Source of the DNA: Pseudomonadota bacterium
GTDB taxonomy: Bacteria; Pseudomonadota; Gammaproteobacteria; Burkholderiales; Burkholderiaceae_E
Direction: 5' to 3'
NCBI GenBank assembly: GCA_023389055.1
Contig: JAEWFA010000063.1
Span: 1-10,086 of the forward strand
Length of the DNA stretch: 10,086 nucleotides
The position numbers and the translations under genes were made by a program. The first letter of the stretch is position 1. Every line of letters starts with the position of its first letter. Below are positions 6,998 through 10,086 of this stretch, piece after piece. The notes beneath the pieces are model-generated. The model had not been told where the DNA came from. It did no database searches and was given only the letters and a program-made list of their open reading frames with translations.

Positions 6998-8206
6998 TCA
7001 GGCCGCTCTCGGCGCGGCCGGCTCTTGCGAATCGGAGGAGGAATCGGAGGAATCGAAACCGGCTGCGTGCATCGTCTCGGACGACGCTTCGACAGGCGCC
7101 GCACGTTTCCGGCGCCACGCTTCGACCTGCTGGTCGATTGCCAGGCGCAGCGAATCGAGCCCGGCGCCGGTGACGGCGCTGACCAGGACGCGGCCGATCC
7201 TACCACAACGATCGTGGGCGACTTCGGGCTCGCGGCCGACGCGATCGATCTTGTTGTGCACGAGGATTCGGGGGACGTCGGCCGCGCCGATCTCCTCGAG
7301 CACGCGATCGACCTGCGCGATCTGCTCGTCGCGATCGGACGCCGAGGCGTCGACGACGTGCAGCAGCAGGTCGGCGTGCGCCGTTTCCTCGAGCGTGGCC
7401 GTGAAGGCCTCGACCAGCGAGTGCGGCAGCGCGCGAACGAAGCCCACGGTGTCGGAGATGACGATTTCGGCGCCCGAAGGCAGGCGCAGGCGACGCGTGA
7501 GCGTATCGAGCGTCGCGAAGAGCTGGTCGGCCGCATAGGTGCCGGCCCCGGTCAACGCATTGAACAGCGTCGACTTGCCCGCGTTCGTGTAGCCGACGAT
7601 CGACACGGTGAAGGCGGGCTTGCGGTCGCGCGCTCGACGGCGCGTGCGGCGCTGCTTGCGCAGCTGCTCGAGCTGCGCGCGCAGGCGCTTCACGCGCACC
7701 GAAAGCAGGCGTCGGTCGAGCTCGAGCTGCGTCTCGCCCGGGCCGCCGCGAACGCCGATGCCGCCGCGCTGGCGCTCCAGGTGCGACCAGCCGCGCACCA
7801 GGCGCGCCGACAGATGCTCGAGACGCGCGAGCTCGACCTGCAGCTTGCCCTCGTGGCTGCGCGCGCGCTGCGCGAAGATCTCGAGAATCAGCTCGGTTCG
7901 ATCGACCACCGACACGTTCCAGCGCTGTTGCAGGTTGCGCTGCTGGATTGCGGACAGTTCCTGGTCGAAGACGACGAGCGAGATGCCTTCGGCAGCCAAT
8001 TGCGCCGCGATCTCGTCGGCCTTGCCCGAGCCGAGGAACAGCGCGGCATCGGGCCTGGCACGGCGCACGACGACGCGCCCGCACGGAGCGAGCCCGGCCG
8101 AGCGCGCCAGCGCGTCCAGTTCCTCGAGAGATTCGGGACAGCCTGCGGGGGCGCCGAAGACGACGCCGACGAGCAGGCACGAAACGGGGGTGACTTGCTT
8201 GTTCAG
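6998..8206 (-). CDS. hflX: Ribosome-associated GTPase HflX (probable CTG start)
   Basis: HflX is a GTPase that binds the 50S subunit and rescues or splits stalled ribosomes, notably after heat stress. With a CTG start at 8206 the product is 402 residues. The N-terminal HflX domain includes LLVGVVFGAP (11-20) and PDAALFLGSGKADE. The signature GGIGVRGGPGETQLELDRR (about 148-166) follows. The G domain has P-loop GYTNAGKST (205-213), G3 DTVGF (252-256), G4 NKID (318-321) and G5 SAVTG (343-347). The C-terminus is short and rich in Ser, Asp and Ala, without the longer tail of E. coli HflX. The first ATG/GTG/TTG codon in frame is GTG at 8068. Starting there (356 residues) would remove 46 residues that align with the family. 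CTG 8206 overlaps the hfq stop as CTGA, and an in-frame TAA upstream (8296-8294) bounds the search. Confidence 0.93.
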   Translation of the reverse strand: MNKQVTPVSCLLVGVVFGAPAGCPESLEELDALARSAGLAPCGRVVVRRARPDAALFLGSGKADEIAAQLAAEGISLVVFDQELSAIQQRNLQQRWNVSVVDRTELILEIFAQRARSHEGKLQVELARLEHLSARLVRGWSHLERQRGGIGVRGGPGETQLELDRRLLSVRVKRLRAQLEQLRKQRRTRRRARDRKPAFTVSIVGYTNAGKSTLFNALTGAGTYAADQLFATLDTLTRRLRLPSGAEIVISDTVGFVRALPHSLVEAFTATLEETAHADLLLHVVDASASDRDEQIAQVDRVLEEIGAADVPRILVHNKIDRVGREPEVAHDRCGRIGRVLVSAVTGAGLDSLRLAIDQQVEAWRRKRAAPVEASSETMHAAGFDSSDSSSDSQEPAAPRAA

Positions 8207-8439
8207 CTTTCCGGACTTTCTTGCTGGAAGTGGACGGCGCGGCCCGGCACGACGGTGGAGATTGCGTGCTTGTAGACCATCTGGGTGACCGTGTTACGCA
8301 ACAGCACTACGTACTGGTCGAAGGAGTCGATCTGGCCCTGCAGCTTGATACCGTTCACGAGATAGATCGATACCGGAACGTGCTCCCGGCGAAGCAGATT
8401 CAGGAACGGGTCTTGTAGCAGCTGCCCTTTGTTGCTCAT
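8203..8439 (-). CDS. hfq: RNA chaperone Hfq
   Basis: Hfq is a hexameric Sm-like protein that binds small RNAs and messenger RNAs, promotes their pairing and affects messenger stability. The product is 78 residues: GQLLQDPFLNLLRRE, the Sm1 region with SIYLVNGIKLQGQIDSFDQY, and the Sm2 motif YKHAISTVVP. Key residues are Q8, F42-like aromatic contacts and K56/H57 of the proximal RNA-binding site, recognisable by alignment. The C-terminal tail is very short and ends QQESPES, compared with about 102 residues for E. coli Hfq. Short forms are normal in betaproteobacteria. The start is ATG at 8439, with GGAG five bases upstream. The frame is open further upstream to 8496, but MSNKGQ is the family N-terminus. 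It lies between der and hflX and overlaps the proposed hflX start. Confidence 0.98.
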   Translation of the reverse strand: MSNKGQLLQDPFLNLLRREHVPVSIYLVNGIKLQGQIDSFDQYVVLLRNTVTQMVYKHAISTVVPGRAVHFQQESPES

Positions 8440-8505
8440 GGGAACTCCGGCTTGTTGTGATTGGACTCGCGCGCCGAGGGCCCGCGGACCGACCACTCTA
8501 TCGCA

Positions 8506-8533
8506 ATTTCGGGGCCGTCACGCCCAATTCAAG
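8506..8533 (-). promoter_or_regulatory. Candidate sigma32-like (heat-shock) promoter upstream of hfq
   Basis: On the minus strand CTTGAA (8533-8528) matches the sigma32 -35 consensus exactly. Thirteen bases later CCCCGAAAT (8514-8506) matches the C-rich first half of the consensus -10 (CCCCAT-T). Transcription would start near 8500, leaving a leader of about 60 bases before hfq. The -35 box coincides with the der stop codon, so part of the match is constrained by coding. E. coli hfq is known to have a sigma32-dependent promoter, which supports the idea. A weak sigma70-like alternative (GTGACG, 15 bases, TAGAGT) overlaps it. Confidence 0.4.
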
Positions 8534-9944
8534 TGCGCGGCGCGTAGGGGTTGGCGGCACTGCGGAACTCGACCCGCAGCGGCGTGCCGCCGAGCTCGAA
8601 GCGTTCCCGGAACCACGACTCCAGGTAGCGGCGATAGCCGTCGGGCATGTCGGCGAGTCCGCTGCCGTGGATCACGACCACCGGCGGATTCTGCCCGCCC
8701 TGGTGCGCATAGCGCAGCTTCGGTCGCGTCAGCCCGCGCCGCGGCGGCGGCTGTCGCTCGACCGCCTCGTGCAGCGCGCGCGTGAGCTTCGGCGTGGACA
8801 GCTTTGCCATCGCCGCCGCGTGCGCGGCCTGCACCGAGCGCATCAACGCCGGGATGCCGAGACCCTCGAGCGCCGAAACGAAGTGCCATTTTGCAAAGCG
8901 AAGGAAGTGCAGCTTGCGGTCGAGTTCGCTGCGCACGCGCTCGCGCTCGCCGGCATCGGCGAGGTCCCACTTGTTGACGGCAACGACGAGCGCGCGGCCC
9001 GCCTCGAGCACGTAGCCGGCAATCGTCGCGTCCTGGTCGGAGATGTCCTGGCTCGCGTCGAGCAGCAGGATGCACACGCTCGCCTGCTCGATCGCCTGCA
9101 ACGTCTTGACGACCGAGAACTTCTCGATCGCCTGCTCGACGCGGCTTCGCCGGCGCAGCCCCGCCGTGTCGACGAGCGTGTAGGCGCGTCCCCCATGCTC
9201 GAAGTCGACCGCGACCGCGTCACGCGTCGTTCCCGGCTGGTCGAAGGCGATCAGTCGCTCCTCGCCGAGCAGCGCGTTCACGAGCGTCGACTTGCCGACG
9301 TTCGGACGACCGACGACGGCCACGCGCACGCGCGCTTCGCCGCGCTCGCCTTCCGCGCGCTCCCCGCGGGCGGACACGGTCGACGCGCGCCCGGACTCGC
9401 CAGGAGGCTCTTCGCCGAACGTACCCGGCTCGTCCGGCTCGTGCGGCACGAACGGCTCGAGCGCGCTCTCGACGAGTTCGCGCACGCCATCGCCGTGCGC
9501 CGCCGACACCGAAAGCGGATCGCCCAGCCCGAGTTCATGGAATTCGGCGACCGCCTGCTCGCGCGGACGCCCCTCGGTCTTGTTCACCGCGAGCAGCACG
9601 CGCTGCGCCGTTCGGCGCAACTCCACGGCGATCTCGCGATCGCGTCCGGTGAGGCCCTCGCGGCCGTCGACGAGAAAGATCACGACGTCGGCCTCGACGA
9701 TCGCCTGCCGCGTCTGGCGCGCCATCAGCGCAGCGATTCCGTCGCGCGCGACCGGCTCGAAGCCGCCGCTGTCGATGACGATGAACGGAATGTCGCCGAC
9801 GCGTCCGCGCCCGTATTGCCGGTCGCGCGTCAACCCCGGGACGTCCGCCACCAGTGCCGATCGACTGCGTGTAAGCCGGTTGAACAGCGTCGACTTGCCG
9901 ACGTTCGGCCGACCGACGATCGCGACGACGGGAAGCAGTGCCAT
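8529..9944 (-). CDS. der: Ribosome-assembly GTPase Der (EngA)
   Basis: Der has two tandem GTPase domains and is essential for maturation of the 50S ribosomal subunit. The product is 471 residues. GTPase domain 1 has P-loop GRPNVGKST (11-19), G2 PGLTRD (36-41), G3 DSGG (59-62 region), G4 NKTE (121-124) and G5 SAA (147-149). An acidic, charged linker of about 40 residues (165-205) follows. GTPase domain 2 has GRPNVGKST (212-220), PGTTRD (237-242), DTAG (259-262), NKWD (324-327) and SAL (357-359). The C-terminal KH-like domain (about 375-471) contains RPKLRYAHQGGQNPP. G4 of domain 1 has Glu where most GTPases have Asp. The start is ATG at 9944, although an in-frame TTG at 9998 would add 18 residues without homology. 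The Shine-Dalgarno sequence is weak. Confidence 0.97.
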   Translation of the reverse strand: MALLPVVAIVGRPNVGKSTLFNRLTRSRSALVADVPGLTRDRQYGRGRVGDIPFIVIDSGGFEPVARDGIAALMARQTRQAIVEADVVIFLVDGREGLTGRDREIAVELRRTAQRVLLAVNKTEGRPREQAVAEFHELGLGDPLSVSAAHGDGVRELVESALEPFVPHEPDEPGTFGEEPPGESGRASTVSARGERAEGERGEARVRVAVVGRPNVGKSTLVNALLGEERLIAFDQPGTTRDAVAVDFEHGGRAYTLVDTAGLRRRSRVEQAIEKFSVVKTLQAIEQASVCILLLDASQDISDQDATIAGYVLEAGRALVVAVNKWDLADAGERERVRSELDRKLHFLRFAKWHFVSALEGLGIPALMRSVQAAHAAAMAKLSTPKLTRALHEAVERQPPPRRGLTRPKLRYAHQGGQNPPVVVIHGSGLADMPDGYRRYLESWFRERFELGGTPLRVEFRSAANPYAPRT

Positions 9945-10086
9945 GTCAGCGCTGCGCGACGTGCCTGCCGGCCGCACTCGGAACTTCGGCGCGTGCAAAG
10001 CCGCGGGCCGGCTGCCGCGCCGAGCAGCGCAGCCTCGGGGTCGGCGCGCGCAGCGCGCTTCGTACCTCTGACTCGCGGCCGCATGT
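9945..10086. other. Stretch upstream of der with no recognisable gene
   Basis: These 142 bases contain no open frame that I recognise. One minus-strand frame runs from the window edge to a TGA at 9948-9946, one base before the der ATG. It could be the tail of an upstream gene. Its translation is Arg/Ala/Pro-rich (for example RSALRAPTPRLRCSARQ) and does not resemble the C-terminus of BamB, which often precedes der in related genomes. The other two minus-strand frames are also open, as expected from GC content. I see no convincing promoter or terminator. Confidence 0.3.

Noticed and set aside
4996..7173. A 725-residue plus-strand frame opposite hflC, hflK and the end of hflX.
   Set aside because: It is antisense to three well-recognised genes. 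Its composition mirrors their codon bias and no domain is recognisable.
8440..8496. An upstream ATG that would lengthen Hfq by 19 residues.
   Set aside because: MSNKGQLLQDPF with GGAG five bases upstream is the family start. The extra residues have no homology and cover the leader.
9945..9998. A TTG start adding 18 residues to Der.
   Set aside because: MALLPVVAIVGRPNVGKS is the typical Der N-terminus, and the extension is Arg-rich without similarity.

Overview
The window is GC-rich chromosomal DNA from a proteobacterium, most likely a betaproteobacterium of the order Burkholderiales. This is inferred from the gene order der-hfq-hflX-hflK-hflC-(DUF2065)-hisZ-purA-phosphoribosyltransferase-rnr, from a short Hfq of 78 residues, and from the use of HisZ. 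All nine complete protein genes and the partial rnr are on the minus strand, so the cluster reads from right to left. Long overlapping open frames on both strands are a by-product of the high GC content.

Right end (9945-10086): 142 bases with no recognisable gene. Then come der (two-domain ribosome-assembly GTPase), an 89-base gap with a heat-shock-like promoter candidate, and hfq (RNA chaperone). hflX (ribosome-associated GTPase) follows hfq directly and has no ATG, GTG or TTG in the expected place. The best start is a CTG overlapping the hfq stop. hflK and hflC encode the SPFH membrane complex that controls FtsH protease, and a tiny two-helix DUF2065 membrane protein overlaps the end of hflC by four bases.

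Middle and left: a perfect 11-bp inverted repeat separates the hfl block from a nucleotide/histidine block made of hisZ (regulatory subunit of ATP phosphoribosyltransferase), purA (adenylosuccinate synthetase) and a COG2236-type phosphoribosyltransferase. These three share a link to purine nucleotides and PRPP. A tRNA-Leu(CAG) gene on the plus strand, with its own well-formed sigma70-type promoter, lies in the 203-base gap before rnr. It runs convergently into the phosphoribosyltransferase gene and divergently from rnr. The 5' half of rnr (RNase R) runs off the left edge.

The region is essentially a conserved housekeeping cluster covering ribosome assembly, RNA chaperoning and decay, membrane protein quality control and purine/histidine metabolism. 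I see no mobile element, CRISPR array, toxin-antitoxin or defence module. The observations most worth checking are the CTG start of hflX, the sigma32-like promoter at the der stop codon, and the antisense tRNA gene with its promoter beside the rnr ribosome binding site.
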